Part shown: positions 32,117 through 42,464 of the stretch, piece after piece
Position numbering within the stretch: position 1 is the stretch's first letter
Layout of the letters: each line of letters begins with the position of its first letter
The notes under the pieces: generated by a model
Databases searched by the model: none
What the model saw: only the letters and a program-made list of their open reading frames with translations
What the model was told of the DNA's origin: nothing
Made by a program: the position numbers and the translations under genes
IMG/VR virus record: IMGVR_UViG_3300034060_000182
Location: 1 to 64,000 of that record
Reading direction: 5' to 3' (one strand)
Length of the DNA stretch: 64,000 nucleotides
Source of the DNA: a virus

Positions 32117-32147
32117 TATTACCCTCGTTGAAACTACGGGGGTAATA
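32117..32147 (+). terminator. Strong hairpin after the capsid gene
   Basis: An eleven-base-pair stem (TATTACCCTCG/CGGGGGTAATA, with one G-U pair) with a 9-nt loop lies 15 bp after the capsid stop. There is no long T-run, so it may be a partial terminator or an mRNA stabiliser that keeps capsid mRNA abundant. Confidence 0.6.
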
Positions 32148-32184
32148 AATACCTTTAATTAGAAATATTAAATTATATTATATC

Positions 32185-33063
32185 ATGGCAATAAAAGCAA
32201 AAACACCAATAAAAAAAGAATTAGATACAGTTACAGAAGAAATTAATATGGTTAATGAAATAGAAGTTAACGAACCTGTAGAAGTTGTAACTAAAATTAT
32301 AAAAAATAAAGAAGCAAATCTTAAAAGTGGTTGGGAAATAAAAGATAGAACTTATGTTATATCTGATGTAGATTTACCAATAACATACACTTTACAATCA
32401 AGACACTCTTCTAGATACCCTTTACTTTGGTTTAATAAAGAAACCGGAGAACAAGAAGAAATAAGATATGCAACAAACCAAAACTCACCTCTGGTTAGAG
32501 ATCAGAAAGGTCAAGTTACGTTAGGTCATATCGTATTTGAGAATGGTATATTAAATGTACCAAAAGAAAAACAAAGTCTTCAAAAATTATTATCTATTTA
32601 TCATCCTGGTTTAAACAACAAATATTATGAGTTTGATCCTAAAGAAGAAGCTATTGATGAATTAGAACACTTAGAAATAGAAATGGAAGCTATGAATGCT
32701 GCTTTTGAAATGGACATAGACCAAGCGGAAGCAATAGTAAGAGTAGAAGCTGGTTCTAGAGTCAATAAGATGAGCTCTAAGGAGATAAAAAGAGATTTAT
32801 TACTATTAGCTAGGTCAAATCCTTATTTGTTCTTAGAATTAGCGAATGATGATAATGTTCAACTTAGAAATATTGCTATCGTAGCAACAGAATCAAACAT
32901 AATTAAATTATCTCAAGATAATAGAACTTTTATGTGGGGCGAAAACGATAGAAAATTAATGACAGTGCCATTTGATGAAAACCCGTATTCAGCTATGGCA
33001 GCATTTTTCAAAACAGATGAAGGAATAAATATTCTAAGATCTATTGAGAAAAAATTAAAATAA
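32185..33063 (+). CDS. Virion-associated protein downstream of capsid (292 aa)
   Basis: 292 residues. An acidic N-terminus, then a central beta part (ISDVDLPITYTLQSRHSSRY, PLLWFNKETGEQEEIRY), then a helical C-terminus (SSKEIKRDLLLLARSNPYLF). It sits between two hairpins and carries the same start-leader as the scaffold gene (AATTATATTATAT before the ATG). A head decoration or head-tail role is likely by position. Family not recognised. Confidence 0.6.
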   Translation: MAIKAKTPIKKELDTVTEEINMVNEIEVNEPVEVVTKIIKNKEANLKSGWEIKDRTYVISDVDLPITYTLQSRHSSRYPLLWFNKETGEQEEIRYATNQNSPLVRDQKGQVTLGHIVFENGILNVPKEKQSLQKLLSIYHPGLNNKYYEFDPKEEAIDELEHLEIEMEAMNAAFEMDIDQAEAIVRVEAGSRVNKMSSKEIKRDLLLLARSNPYLFLELANDDNVQLRNIAIVATESNIIKLSQDNRTFMWGENDRKLMTVPFDENPYSAMAAFFKTDEGINILRSIEKKLK

Positions 33064-33082
33064 AAGTATAATACTAGTACAT

Positions 33083-33107
33083 AAGCGGTAACTAAAAACT
33101 ACCGCTT
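33083..33107 (+). terminator. Hairpin between virion genes
   Basis: A perfect 8-bp stem AAGCGGTA/TACCGCTT with a 9-nt loop, 19 bp after the preceding stop. No T-run follows; a weak terminator or processing site is possible. Confidence 0.55.
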
Positions 33108-33130
33108 TAATACTATAATAAAGATAACAA

Positions 33131-34063
33131 ATGGCTATAAATGTAGATACAGTTTACAAAACAGTTTTATTAATACTTAATAAAGAACAGCGAGGATATA
33201 TGACTCCTGATGAATTTAATAAAGTAGCAACACAAGTTCAACTTGAAACGTTTGAAAGTTATTTTGAAGATCTTAATCAACAATTAAGAATACCAGAGAA
33301 CGATAGTGAGTATTCTAATAGAATAAAAAACCTAGACGAGCAGATATCAGTATTTAAAACTATTGGTAATTGCACTTGGGACACGGTTAATAACCAATGG
33401 TCACTTCCTACTTCTTCAGGTTCTACTATTTATTCTTATTCTTTCCCAACTGTAATAAATCAACAAGTTTATTTATTAGACAATAACCAGATAAACCAAG
33501 CAACAATACAAGACGGTTTAATGAAAGTATACTTTAATGGTGTGCTTCAAAACCCATCTCAATACTCTACAGTTAGTAATACTATAACATTAACAGATCA
33601 ACCAAGCACGGTGTTTACTGTACTTGTTACTGTTACTGCTAATGACTTTTACAGATTAGGTACTGTAATATATAACGACTCAATAGAAATGCAGAGAGTG
33701 CAAAGAAATGATTTGTTATATGTTAATAAATCACCTTTAACAAAACCGACTGAAAAATATCCACTATATATATACCAAGACGAAAAACTATACGTATATC
33801 CTGAAACAATAACTACAGGTGTTTCTGCTTCTTATATTAGAAAACCTAAAAATGTTATATGGAACTTTACAGCAACACCTCAAACGAACTATACTTATCT
33901 ATACAACCCAAATACGTCACAACAATTTGAGTTAATGCCATCAGAGCAAACAAACGTTATAACAAAAATACTGTTGTATTCTGGTATTGTGATAAAAGAT
34001 CCTCAGATAGTTCAAGCAGCCGCTCAACAAATACAAACTGAAAACATTAATTCAAAATCATAA
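33131..34063 (+). CDS. Head-tail connector or adaptor protein (310 aa)
   Basis: 310 residues. Helical N-terminus (VDTVYKTVLLILNKEQRGYM), then a beta-rich centre and a short helical end. The beginning, with a kinked helix and the phrase GYMTPDEFNKVATQVQLETF, is typical of small adaptor proteins in this class of podovirus-like phages. Position between capsid and tail-hub genes fits a connector. By context, not by motif. Confidence 0.6.
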   Translation: MAINVDTVYKTVLLILNKEQRGYMTPDEFNKVATQVQLETFESYFEDLNQQLRIPENDSEYSNRIKNLDEQISVFKTIGNCTWDTVNNQWSLPTSSGSTIYSYSFPTVINQQVYLLDNNQINQATIQDGLMKVYFNGVLQNPSQYSTVSNTITLTDQPSTVFTVLVTVTANDFYRLGTVIYNDSIEMQRVQRNDLLYVNKSPLTKPTEKYPLYIYQDEKLYVYPETITTGVSASYIRKPKNVIWNFTATPQTNYTYLYNPNTSQQFELMPSEQTNVITKILLYSGIVIKDPQIVQAAAQQIQTENINSKS

Positions 34064-34069
34064 TAGAAT

Positions 34070-35272
34070 ATGGCGTTTCCTAATGGAGGTTTAATAACCG
34101 AAACAAATAGACAGTACTACGCTGGTTCACAGGGTTTTCAAGTACAAGATTTAGCACAAACAAAGTTTACATTTGATTTTAATACAGACTTGTACTTAGG
34201 AAGTTGGGATCAAAACGAAGCAGATTATACTTTAAATAATTTTAAACTATATAAAAGTGCAGATGGTATAGACTACGACGAGTACTTAACACCATACACG
34301 TTACTAAATAATACTATAACTTTTCCTACCGCAATTCCGATTGGTCATGTTATTGTTGTTCAATTAAAATCACTAGAAGGTGGTAACTATGGTAATTACG
34401 ATGCTTACGGTGAAGCGGTTGAAAATAACTATGGAGGTTATTCTTATATATCTTTAGACGATATTATAAATAACTTTATAGTCGCTTATGTTGGAGATGG
34501 TAAATTAATATCAAACGTTAAGAGAACAGATGTTCTTTTCCACGCTAAAAGAGCTTTGCAAGAATTTAGTTATGATACTTTAAAAAGTATTAAATCACAA
34601 GAATTAACTGTACCTCCTAGTTTAAGTTTGATATTGCCTCAAGACTATGTTAACTATGTTAAAATGTCTAGAATAGATCATCATGGTATAAAACATATTA
34701 TATATCCAACATCGTTAACTATAGATCCTTACGAAACTCCGTTACAAGATAACATAGGTCAACCAATACAAAGTAGTTTTGATGACAACATACAGGGTAC
34801 TTCTTTGACTGAAGAAAGATATAAAGAAAACAATAACAACCTTTTATTTAACGAAGATTTTAATAACAGAAGTGAAAATGGTTACATTAATAGAGGAAAT
34901 TACTACGGAAGACAATATGGAATGGATCCTCAGTATGCTAATTATAATGGTAATTTTTTTATAAACGACAGACAAGGTAAAATATCTTTTTCTAGTAACT
35001 TAGTACATTCGTTATTAGTATTAGAATATGTATCAGATGGTTTAGCTTATGAATTAGACTCTAGAGTTCCTAAGATGGCAGAAGAAGCAATGTATGCATA
35101 TATATTACATGCTATTGTTTCTACTAGAGCTAATCAACCAGAATATTTGGTACAGAGATTAAAACAAGAGAAAAACGCTAAATTAAGAAATACCAAAATA
35201 AGATTATCTAATATCAAGTTGGAAGAAATATCTCAAGTATTCAGAGGACAATCTAAATGGATAAAACATTAA
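34070..35272 (+). CDS. Tail or connector protein (400 aa)
   Basis: 400 residues. The N-terminal part is beta-rich (FTFDFNTDLYLGSWDQNEAD). A helical part around ISNVKRTDVLFHAKRALQEF resembles the core of a head-completion/tail-tube adaptor. A polar Asn/Tyr-rich loop lies in the middle (about 250-305). It is 6 bp from both neighbours. Likely part of the neck or tail tube. Confidence 0.6.
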   Translation: MAFPNGGLITETNRQYYAGSQGFQVQDLAQTKFTFDFNTDLYLGSWDQNEADYTLNNFKLYKSADGIDYDEYLTPYTLLNNTITFPTAIPIGHVIVVQLKSLEGGNYGNYDAYGEAVENNYGGYSYISLDDIINNFIVAYVGDGKLISNVKRTDVLFHAKRALQEFSYDTLKSIKSQELTVPPSLSLILPQDYVNYVKMSRIDHHGIKHIIYPTSLTIDPYETPLQDNIGQPIQSSFDDNIQGTSLTEERYKENNNNLLFNEDFNNRSENGYINRGNYYGRQYGMDPQYANYNGNFFINDRQGKISFSSNLVHSLLVLEYVSDGLAYELDSRVPKMAEEAMYAYILHAIVSTRANQPEYLVQRLKQEKNAKLRNTKIRLSNIKLEEISQVFRGQSKWIKH

Positions 35273-35278
35273 AAAAAT

Positions 35279-38200
35279 ATGGCTGAAGTAAAAAATAGTT
35301 TTCTAAAATCTAAAATGAATCAAGATTTAGATGATAGACTTTTACCTAACGGTGAATACAGATCTGCTTTAAATATATCTGTTGGAAAGTCTGAAACTGA
35401 TGACATTGGTACTTTACAAAACGTTTTAGGTAACGAAAAATTACCTTTAACAGATTATGACAATCCAGATTTAGAATGCATAGGTGTGTTTATGGATAAT
35501 CAAAATAATTGTATATATCAGTTTTTGACTGACTACAATGATGATGAACCAAGCAAGATAACACCACCTACTAGTGGTACAATGATGATAACAATGTATG
35601 ATCTTAATGGTGCTGGAACTTATTCAGTGCTTGTTGAGGGATTGTTTTTAAACTTTGCTAAAAATAAAGAATTTAAAGTAACAGGTATTAATTTAATTGA
35701 AGGTTTGTTGTTTTGGACTGATAATAGAAATCAACCAAGGAAAATAAACGTTAACAAAGCATTAAGCTCTTCTAGTTATTATACTACGGAAGAGCAAATA
35801 TCTGTCGCGAAATATGCTCCAGTTGATCCAATATCATTATATAGAAAAGTAACTGCAAAAGTTTCTAGTGTTACAAGTACTACTGTTTTCAATGTTCCAA
35901 TTGGAACTAGTATATCAAAAGGAATGACAGTTATATCTGATGATATATCAGGAAGTGAATATATTACTGTTACAGATTATAATATCGCTACAGGTGCTGT
36001 TACTTTATATAAAGCGCCTTTAAATAATATATCGACAGATGAAGTGTTGACTTTTTTAATTTCAACAATGTCAGACAAGTCAGATGTGCCTTCTTGGCCA
36101 GGTGATCCAGCATTTTTAGAAGACAAATATGTTCGTTTTAGTTATCGTTTTAAATATGATGACAACGAGTATTCTTTAATGGCACCATTCACACAAATAG
36201 CTTATGTTCCAAAACAAAAAGGTTTTTTTATAGATGGTAACGAAACAGATGCTTATAGAAGTACTGTTATAAATTGGTTTGAAAACAATGTAAACAATAT
36301 AGATTTAATTGTACCTCTTCCAGACAAAATAGGAAATTTAAGTAATAGTTATAAAATACAAGAGATTGACATTTTATACAAAGAATCAGATTCATTAGCT
36401 GTTAAGGTTTTTGAAACAATACCTGTTTCTTCTATAAATACTACAATTAACACAAACAACAATTACTACGTACAACCTTATCAATCACAAAAACCATATA
36501 AAACATTACCTGAAGATCAAACAACAAGAGTTTACGACAAAGTACCTGTTAGAGCTAAAGCTCAAGAATCAGCAGGTAATAGAATAATTTATGGTAATTA
36601 TTATGATAAATATACTTCTTTGTCATCTATAAACTATAACGTATCAGTTCAACCTAAATCAGATATTGAAACTAGTTTTATAGAATATCCAAACCATACA
36701 TTAAAAAAGAATAGAAACTATCAAGTAGGTTTTGTTATTGCTGATAAATTTGGCAGACAATCGCCTGTGATATTATCTTCAGTAGATTTAACTGGTGCTT
36801 TAATAGGTGATGGAACTTATGCAAAAGGTTCGACCGTTTATTCAAGTTATGAAGATACAACTCTTTTTACAGATGTTAGATCTTGGTTTGGTGATGCATT
36901 AATATTATATTTAAACGCACCAATAGATCAGTTAAGAGATATACCTACTGGTCAACCTGGCTTATACGCTATACCAAAGTCAAGTTCAGGTTTTGCAATC
37001 ACTGCATCAACAATAACAAACACAACATATACTTTTACATTAGATCCACCAGCAGTTGGAGGAACTAACACTATACCTCTTCCTGGTGATATAATGAGAG
37101 GTTTTTATACAGATTATGTAAAAGTAACTAATGTATCACCAACCCCAACTATTCCATACTCAGGTTCTTATGTAGTAACTACAGACGGAAGAGTTAATGA
37201 TATTTATTTATATACACCTCAACTTGGGGGAGTTAAAGATATTAAGTTTTCTTATGAATATAATCCTATCGGATGGTATTCTTATAAGATAGTTGTAAAA
37301 CAACAAGAACAAGATTATTATAATGTTTATTTACCAGGCATGTTAAATGGTTATCCTAAGAATCAAACCTCAGGATCTCAAGTTGTATACTCAACTACTG
37401 GATCAACTACTACGCCTACATTACAAAACGGTATAAACACAACACAATTTCCAGTAAGCGAAACTGGTAATACATCTCATATCGTATTAATTAACGATAA
37501 CATTAATAAAGTGCCTAGAGACTTGTCTGAAGTAGGACCTGATCAAAAGCAATACAGAAGTAGTGTGCAATTATACGGTAGAGTAGAGAACACAAAAGAC
37601 AATTTAACAATAACTGGAAATGATCCAGCTTTTTCAGCTAAAGTAACTACTATAAGATATAGTACTTTAACGGCTGGTAATGAAGATTGGATATTTATAA
37701 AACCAGGTGACGGAATTCAATGTGTTCAAGCTAACGAACCTGTTCCAAACACACCACCTTTAGGAGGAACTCAACCTAGTCCTTATAGATGGTTAGGTAA
37801 TACTGTTGTTGTTTCTAATGTAGTTGTTGGAACTGCTGGTACCATAACAATATCTTCACCAAACTGGGTTTTAAAATCAAGTATTTCAAATCCTGATTAT
37901 GTAACTTTTATTATAACTAGAGCAGAAAATAGACAATATTTTCCTACTAGAAAAGCAGATACAGTAATATCAATTGCTTACGCTGATGAATTTAACTTTA
38001 TTGATAGTTCTGAAGATAACTTAAGTGGAACTGCTGGATTAAACTTTTATCAATTACAAAATAAACCTTTAATAGGTAGAGTTTCTACCGTTAATGATAT
38101 AGGCGTTGTAGCATCTGATATGATACCATTTTTAAGCGTGTATGAAACAAGACCTGAACAAAGTTTACTAGAGATATTTTGGGAAACAGCTTCCACTGGT

Positions 38201-40444
38201 TTAATATCTGACTTAAATGCTGAAGTCTTAACTGGCTTTTCAGGACCTACTGGTTTTGCAGATTTTGAATATCTTCATTTTGAAAACCAAGATCCTGATG
38301 GTACAGATCTTAACGTAAACAACTTTGGACAATCAGATTCAAAATATATAACAAGTCAATTTGTACCAATTGGTCAACAAGGTTTTCCTTTTGCTAATAC
38401 AACGGTTACGTTGTTAGAAGTCGTAGATGATGCGGGTAATATTAGAACATCTGAATTTGGTATAGAAGCAGGTACTTCTGGTGGAAACGATGTATATAGA
38501 TTGTTTATAGATTATACACCAACACCTGATAGTAATCCTTTTGTTTTTAATAACACAGCAAATACTGTTCAAAATTATACCTTTTCGTTTTTTGTTACAA
38601 ACATAGCTGAACCTTCAACGGCAACTACTTTAACAATGAAAGGCAGATTAAGTAATATTGCACCAACTATAACAACATCAATCGTTAATTATAGTATAAC
38701 GCAAAATACAACGGCGTTCGCTACATTAGAAGCTAAAAACGGTTCTTTTCATGCACCTTCTCAGCCAGTTCCAACCTATGCAAAATCTAATTTAAAATGG
38801 AGCATAGAAAGTGGTAACACTGGAAACTATTTTACAATAAACCCATATACTGGCGTTTTAAGTTTACAAAACTCTTCAGTCCCTTTAAGTGTATATAACT
38901 TAACTATAAGAGTACAAGATGCTATTAATACAACCAATGGAAGCTCATTACAACCTGAAAATACCACATTTGGAACTCTTTATAACGACATTGAGCTTAC
39001 CGTTAACGTAGGTGACGCTCCGATGCCATATTGGTTAAGACCTAATTATATTAGTTCAAATGTATATAGTTCTGGTTCATGTGGTGGTTCTGGAAGTAGT
39101 TTTGCAAACTCCTATGGTATGGCTTATATAGGTAAAAATCCAAACCCATCAAATGTTTATCTTCCTGAAATTCCAGGTTCTAATAGTAATTACTTAGTAA
39201 TTGAGAATGTAGAATCAGTTAATGCGGCAACATTTGGTGAAAACAATATTATACCAGACGGCTTGGATCAAGGTGAATATAGATTTAAAATAAAATTAAC
39301 AGTTAATGCAATTCCAATATGTCCTGCTGGTCCTGATGATCCAACTACTAATTTTGCCAATTCAAGAGGAGAAGTTGAAATATATTTGTATAAAAGAAAA
39401 TGGAATCCATCAGCTCCTTTCTCTTGGCAACTGGTAAATAACGAAAATAATTTTGGAATACCTAATCCTCCAACTGTGCCTTCTTACAAAATAGGACCTT
39501 TAGTAGTAAATACAGCTTATGATGAATTTACTGGTCAAACAACCTATGGACAACCAAAATCTCTTACAACTTCTTTTACTATTGAAGCAGAAGACGAATT
39601 GCAAGAATATGCTGTTGGTGTTAGATTATTAGGCGCTTATCAAAGTGGGTTTGGATCTAGTGGACAAACTGTTACTTTCTTTGGAAATGACGCAAACTAT
39701 TCTTATCCACAAGTACAACCGTTTTCTCCAGCTCAAACTAACGATTATAAATATTACACAGGAGTAGAAACAATAACAGGTGATACAACAGGTGTACCTT
39801 ACGATACACTAGATGCAATTAGAGGAATTATTTATAATTCACCTACAAACTCAGTAGCGTCTGGAACAGTTACTTTGGGAGATATACCAGTTAGTCTTAC
39901 ATTGTCCAGCGTTAATAGTCAAATAGTAGCTGGTCTTAAATGTCAATTAACAAGTACTGCAAATCCAGGGTTTCCTTTTTCAGGTACTATAACTTATGTT
40001 GATCCAATTAATCCACTTCAAATACTTTTACAATTAGATTATGGTTGGCCATACGCTGGAACAACTAATTTAGTTAATTTAGGTGTTTCAACACAAGGTT
40101 CAAACGAAGCGATTGGTGTGTTGTATGCGAATACAGAAGAAGGTACTGAGATAAAAAGACTTTATGTAGATGAAAATTTCACAACAAAATGGATTCCACC
40201 AGTAGCAGACAAGTATTATAATTTTTTAACAGAAAAAAGTTACAACACTTATCAAACAGGATTTTATAGTGAATTTCCATTCTACTGTGCTCTTATAGAT
40301 GAAAATGGTGAGGTAACGCCTAGACAAGCACCAATTCCAAACGTACAAACAGCTTGGATTGGACAAAACACAGCAAATACATTGCCTATTGACATTGCAA
40401 ATTATAGTTACAACGTGTTGTATGAGAACCAACCTGTTCCGTAA
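35279..40444 (+). CDS. P22 gp10-like tail hub protein with cadherin-like domain (1721 aa)
   Basis: 1721 residues. The N-terminus (FLKSKMNQDLDDRLLPNGEY then DIGTLQNVLGNEKL) is the recognisable start of gp10-like tail hub/stabilisation proteins that close the portal channel. About residues 330-465 continue that family (EIDILYKESDSLAVKVFETI; ESAGNRIIYGNYYDKYTSLS). The long middle is beta-rich. About 1135-1250 a cadherin-type repeat is visible (YFTINPYTGVLSLQ ... TIRVQDAINT). The missing C-terminal part of the gp10-like family appears to be encoded by the next gene, so the two products may act as one complex. Surface or virion role. Confidence 0.75.
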   Translation: MAEVKNSFLKSKMNQDLDDRLLPNGEYRSALNISVGKSETDDIGTLQNVLGNEKLPLTDYDNPDLECIGVFMDNQNNCIYQFLTDYNDDEPSKITPPTSGTMMITMYDLNGAGTYSVLVEGLFLNFAKNKEFKVTGINLIEGLLFWTDNRNQPRKINVNKALSSSSYYTTEEQISVAKYAPVDPISLYRKVTAKVSSVTSTTVFNVPIGTSISKGMTVISDDISGSEYITVTDYNIATGAVTLYKAPLNNISTDEVLTFLISTMSDKSDVPSWPGDPAFLEDKYVRFSYRFKYDDNEYSLMAPFTQIAYVPKQKGFFIDGNETDAYRSTVINWFENNVNNIDLIVPLPDKIGNLSNSYKIQEIDILYKESDSLAVKVFETIPVSSINTTINTNNNYYVQPYQSQKPYKTLPEDQTTRVYDKVPVRAKAQESAGNRIIYGNYYDKYTSLSSINYNVSVQPKSDIETSFIEYPNHTLKKNRNYQVGFVIADKFGRQSPVILSSVDLTGALIGDGTYAKGSTVYSSYEDTTLFTDVRSWFGDALILYLNAPIDQLRDIPTGQPGLYAIPKSSSGFAITASTITNTTYTFTLDPPAVGGTNTIPLPGDIMRGFYTDYVKVTNVSPTPTIPYSGSYVVTTDGRVNDIYLYTPQLGGVKDIKFSYEYNPIGWYSYKIVVKQQEQDYYNVYLPGMLNGYPKNQTSGSQVVYSTTGSTTTPTLQNGINTTQFPVSETGNTSHIVLINDNINKVPRDLSEVGPDQKQYRSSVQLYGRVENTKDNLTITGNDPAFSAKVTTIRYSTLTAGNEDWIFIKPGDGIQCVQANEPVPNTPPLGGTQPSPYRWLGNTVVVSNVVVGTAGTITISSPNWVLKSSISNPDYVTFIITRAENRQYFPTRKADTVISIAYADEFNFIDSSEDNLSGTAGLNFYQLQNKPLIGRVSTVNDIGVVASDMIPFLSVYETRPEQSLLEIFWETASTGLISDLNAEVLTGFSGPTGFADFEYLHFENQDPDGTDLNVNNFGQSDSKYITSQFVPIGQQGFPFANTTVTLLEVVDDAGNIRTSEFGIEAGTSGGNDVYRLFIDYTPTPDSNPFVFNNTANTVQNYTFSFFVTNIAEPSTATTLTMKGRLSNIAPTITTSIVNYSITQNTTAFATLEAKNGSFHAPSQPVPTYAKSNLKWSIESGNTGNYFTINPYTGVLSLQNSSVPLSVYNLTIRVQDAINTTNGSSLQPENTTFGTLYNDIELTVNVGDAPMPYWLRPNYISSNVYSSGSCGGSGSSFANSYGMAYIGKNPNPSNVYLPEIPGSNSNYLVIENVESVNAATFGENNIIPDGLDQGEYRFKIKLTVNAIPICPAGPDDPTTNFANSRGEVEIYLYKRKWNPSAPFSWQLVNNENNFGIPNPPTVPSYKIGPLVVNTAYDEFTGQTTYGQPKSLTTSFTIEAEDELQEYAVGVRLLGAYQSGFGSSGQTVTFFGNDANYSYPQVQPFSPAQTNDYKYYTGVETITGDTTGVPYDTLDAIRGIIYNSPTNSVASGTVTLGDIPVSLTLSSVNSQIVAGLKCQLTSTANPGFPFSGTITYVDPINPLQILLQLDYGWPYAGTTNLVNLGVSTQGSNEAIGVLYANTEEGTEIKRLYVDENFTTKWIPPVADKYYNFLTEKSYNTYQTGFYSEFPFYCALIDENGEVTPRQAPIPNVQTAWIGQNTANTLPIDIANYSYNVLYENQPVP

Positions 40445-40480
40445 CATAAAACACTATAGTTAAACTAAAAACACTAAAAA

Positions 40481-40493
40481 ACAAGTGATTATA
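40481..40493 (+). promoter_or_regulatory. ACAAGTGATTATA leader element
   Basis: Resembles the CGTGTGATATATA elements at 18461 and 22101, and lies immediately before the start of the gene at 40498. Because it sits at the start codon it may act in translation, not transcription. Confidence 0.25.
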
Positions 40494-40497
40494 AAAT

Positions 40498-42039
40498 ATG
40501 GCTGCAATATTAGAATTAAAATACTTTAACTCTTTCTGGTTAAAGAAACTAGATACAATAGTAGAGGTTGAAAAAGCAACGGCTAACTTAGTTACAGCCG
40601 TTGTTAATTCACCTAACTTAGAAATAACAACTCCTAATGGTGACATTGGAGTAGGACAACTTGTTACTTATGAAAACCAAGACGAAAGCGATGGTCCATA
40701 TTGGATATACAAAATAACAAACTCCACGAATATAGTATTAAATGAACCTGTTAATATAGCTGTTACTGATAAAATTACTTTTGGTAAAATAGTTAATTTT
40801 GATTATATTCCAGCTGCTTACACTGCTACTCCTTTAACAGATTGGTATGTAGAAGAAGCTAGAATACGAGGTGGTTATAATAACACAAATGTAGATCTTG
40901 GCGTTAAAGCTTATATAGTTGAAGATAATATTAATCAACAACATCGAAAAAGTTCGTTAATACATTCTGGTGTTTTTAACTCTAGAACAGGTATAAACCA
41001 AACAAACCAATTTTCTGTTGGTGAAGATATAACTAGAAGTTTAGATCCATATAATGGTTCTATTCAAAAATTATATTCAGAAGACACTAACTTAACTGTT
41101 TTTCAAGAGTTCAAAGTAAGTAGAGCTTTAATAGATAAAGACGCTATTTACTCAGCGGAAGGTCAACCAATGACTACTTCTGGAACACAGGTTATTGGAC
41201 AGATTCAAGCTTATTCTGGTAACTATGGTATAGGTACTAATCCAGAAAGTTTTGCAGTTTATGGTTATAGAAAATACTTTGTTGATAGAAACAGAAACGC
41301 TGTATTAAGACTATCACAAGATGGTATAACAGAAATATCCGAATATGGAATGATTGATTTCTTTAGAGATAATTTATCACTAATAGGTAACGATGGTTTT
41401 ATATTAGGTTTTTGGGACATGCATAATAAACAATATGTTGTATCATTGCAACCTACAGATACAGAAGAATACAATACTCTTTCTTTTGATGAAGACGTTA
41501 ATGGTTGGACTAGTTTCTTTAATTATAAACCAAACTTTGGAGACAGTTTAAGAAACAACATGTATACTTTTAAAAATGGTAATATATGGCAACATTATTC
41601 AAACACATCAAACTGGGGTAGTTTTTATAACTTCGACTATGATTCATCAGTTAACCTAGTATTAAATCCAAATGTTTCTACAATAAAAACATTTAAAACA
41701 TTAAACTACGAAGGTAGTGATGGTTGGGAGATGGAATATCTTTACACAGATACAGATACTTCTGCTTCTATACTAAAATCAACAACTAATCAAGTTTTCA
41801 CATTAGAAGATTTAGAACAACAGTTATTTGTAAATTCTTTCAAAAGAAAAGAAAACAAATATTTTTCTAACCTTATAAATATAACTCCTTCTGCTAGCAC
41901 GGAAGTTCTTTGGGGAAATTCAGTTGCTGGAGTAAAAGGAGCTTATGCCACGGTAAGAATGAAATATTCTAATCTTAGTAATTCTTCAAAAGCAGAGTTA
42001 TATGCTGTATCTTCAGAATATGTAGAATCTTCTTATTAA
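40498..42039 (+). CDS. Tail hub protein, second part of the gp10-like family
   Basis: 513 residues. Includes FNSRTGINQTNQFSVGEDIT, SIQKLYSEDTNLTVFQEFKV, GYRKYFVDRNRNAVLRLSQD and GWTSFFNYKPNFGDSLRNNM, a series that in related phages I associate with the C-terminal half of the long gp10-like hub protein. Here it starts 53 bp after that gene's stop, with its own ATG. A split of one ancestral gene, or an insertion-driven separation, is likely. Confidence 0.72.
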   Translation: MAAILELKYFNSFWLKKLDTIVEVEKATANLVTAVVNSPNLEITTPNGDIGVGQLVTYENQDESDGPYWIYKITNSTNIVLNEPVNIAVTDKITFGKIVNFDYIPAAYTATPLTDWYVEEARIRGGYNNTNVDLGVKAYIVEDNINQQHRKSSLIHSGVFNSRTGINQTNQFSVGEDITRSLDPYNGSIQKLYSEDTNLTVFQEFKVSRALIDKDAIYSAEGQPMTTSGTQVIGQIQAYSGNYGIGTNPESFAVYGYRKYFVDRNRNAVLRLSQDGITEISEYGMIDFFRDNLSLIGNDGFILGFWDMHNKQYVVSLQPTDTEEYNTLSFDEDVNGWTSFFNYKPNFGDSLRNNMYTFKNGNIWQHYSNTSNWGSFYNFDYDSSVNLVLNPNVSTIKTFKTLNYEGSDGWEMEYLYTDTDTSASILKSTTNQVFTLEDLEQQLFVNSFKRKENKYFSNLINITPSASTEVLWGNSVAGVKGAYATVRMKYSNLSNSSKAELYAVSSEYVESSY

Positions 42040-42055
42040 ATAAAAATCAAATCAA

Positions 42056-42463
42056 ATGGAATTAAAAACACGCGCATTAGAAGGATCAGACTGGGAAACT
42101 CTAACTTCATGGTGGAAATCATGGAGATGGCCAGAAATGAGCAAAGAGATACTACCAATGAATGGAACTGGTGGCATTATGGTTTACAAAGATGATACAC
42201 CAATAGTTGCAGGTTTTTTATATTTAACCAATTCAAAGGTAGCGTGGTTAGATTGGATAGTGTCTAATCCTTCTTACAAAGAAATCGACCGTAAGGAAGC
42301 AATAGTGTTACTTATAAATACATTAGAAGAGATAGGTAAAAACCAAGGTTATAATGTGATTATTAGTATTACTAGAAGTAAAAGTCTTATAAATATACAT
42401 AGAGAACTAAATTATACGATAGATGAAAATCCATCGCACGAAATATCAAAAAAAATAAATTAA
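42056..42463 (+). CDS. GNAT-like protein in the virion block (135 aa)
   Basis: 135 residues with an acetyltransferase-like layout: N-terminal W/E-rich helices (LTSWWKSWRWPEMSKEILPM), a strand pair (IMVYKDDTPIVAGFLYLTNS), WLDWIVSNPSYK as the equivalent of the acetyl-CoA binding strand, and a C-terminal segment. The canonical R/Q-x-x-G-x-G/A is not evident. Small GNAT-like proteins are frequent next to tail genes of podoviruses; their role there is unclear. Confidence 0.6.
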   Translation: MELKTRALEGSDWETLTSWWKSWRWPEMSKEILPMNGTGGIMVYKDDTPIVAGFLYLTNSKVAWLDWIVSNPSYKEIDRKEAIVLLINTLEEIGKNQGYNVIISITRSKSLINIHRELNYTIDENPSHEISKKIN

Positions 42464-42464
42464 T

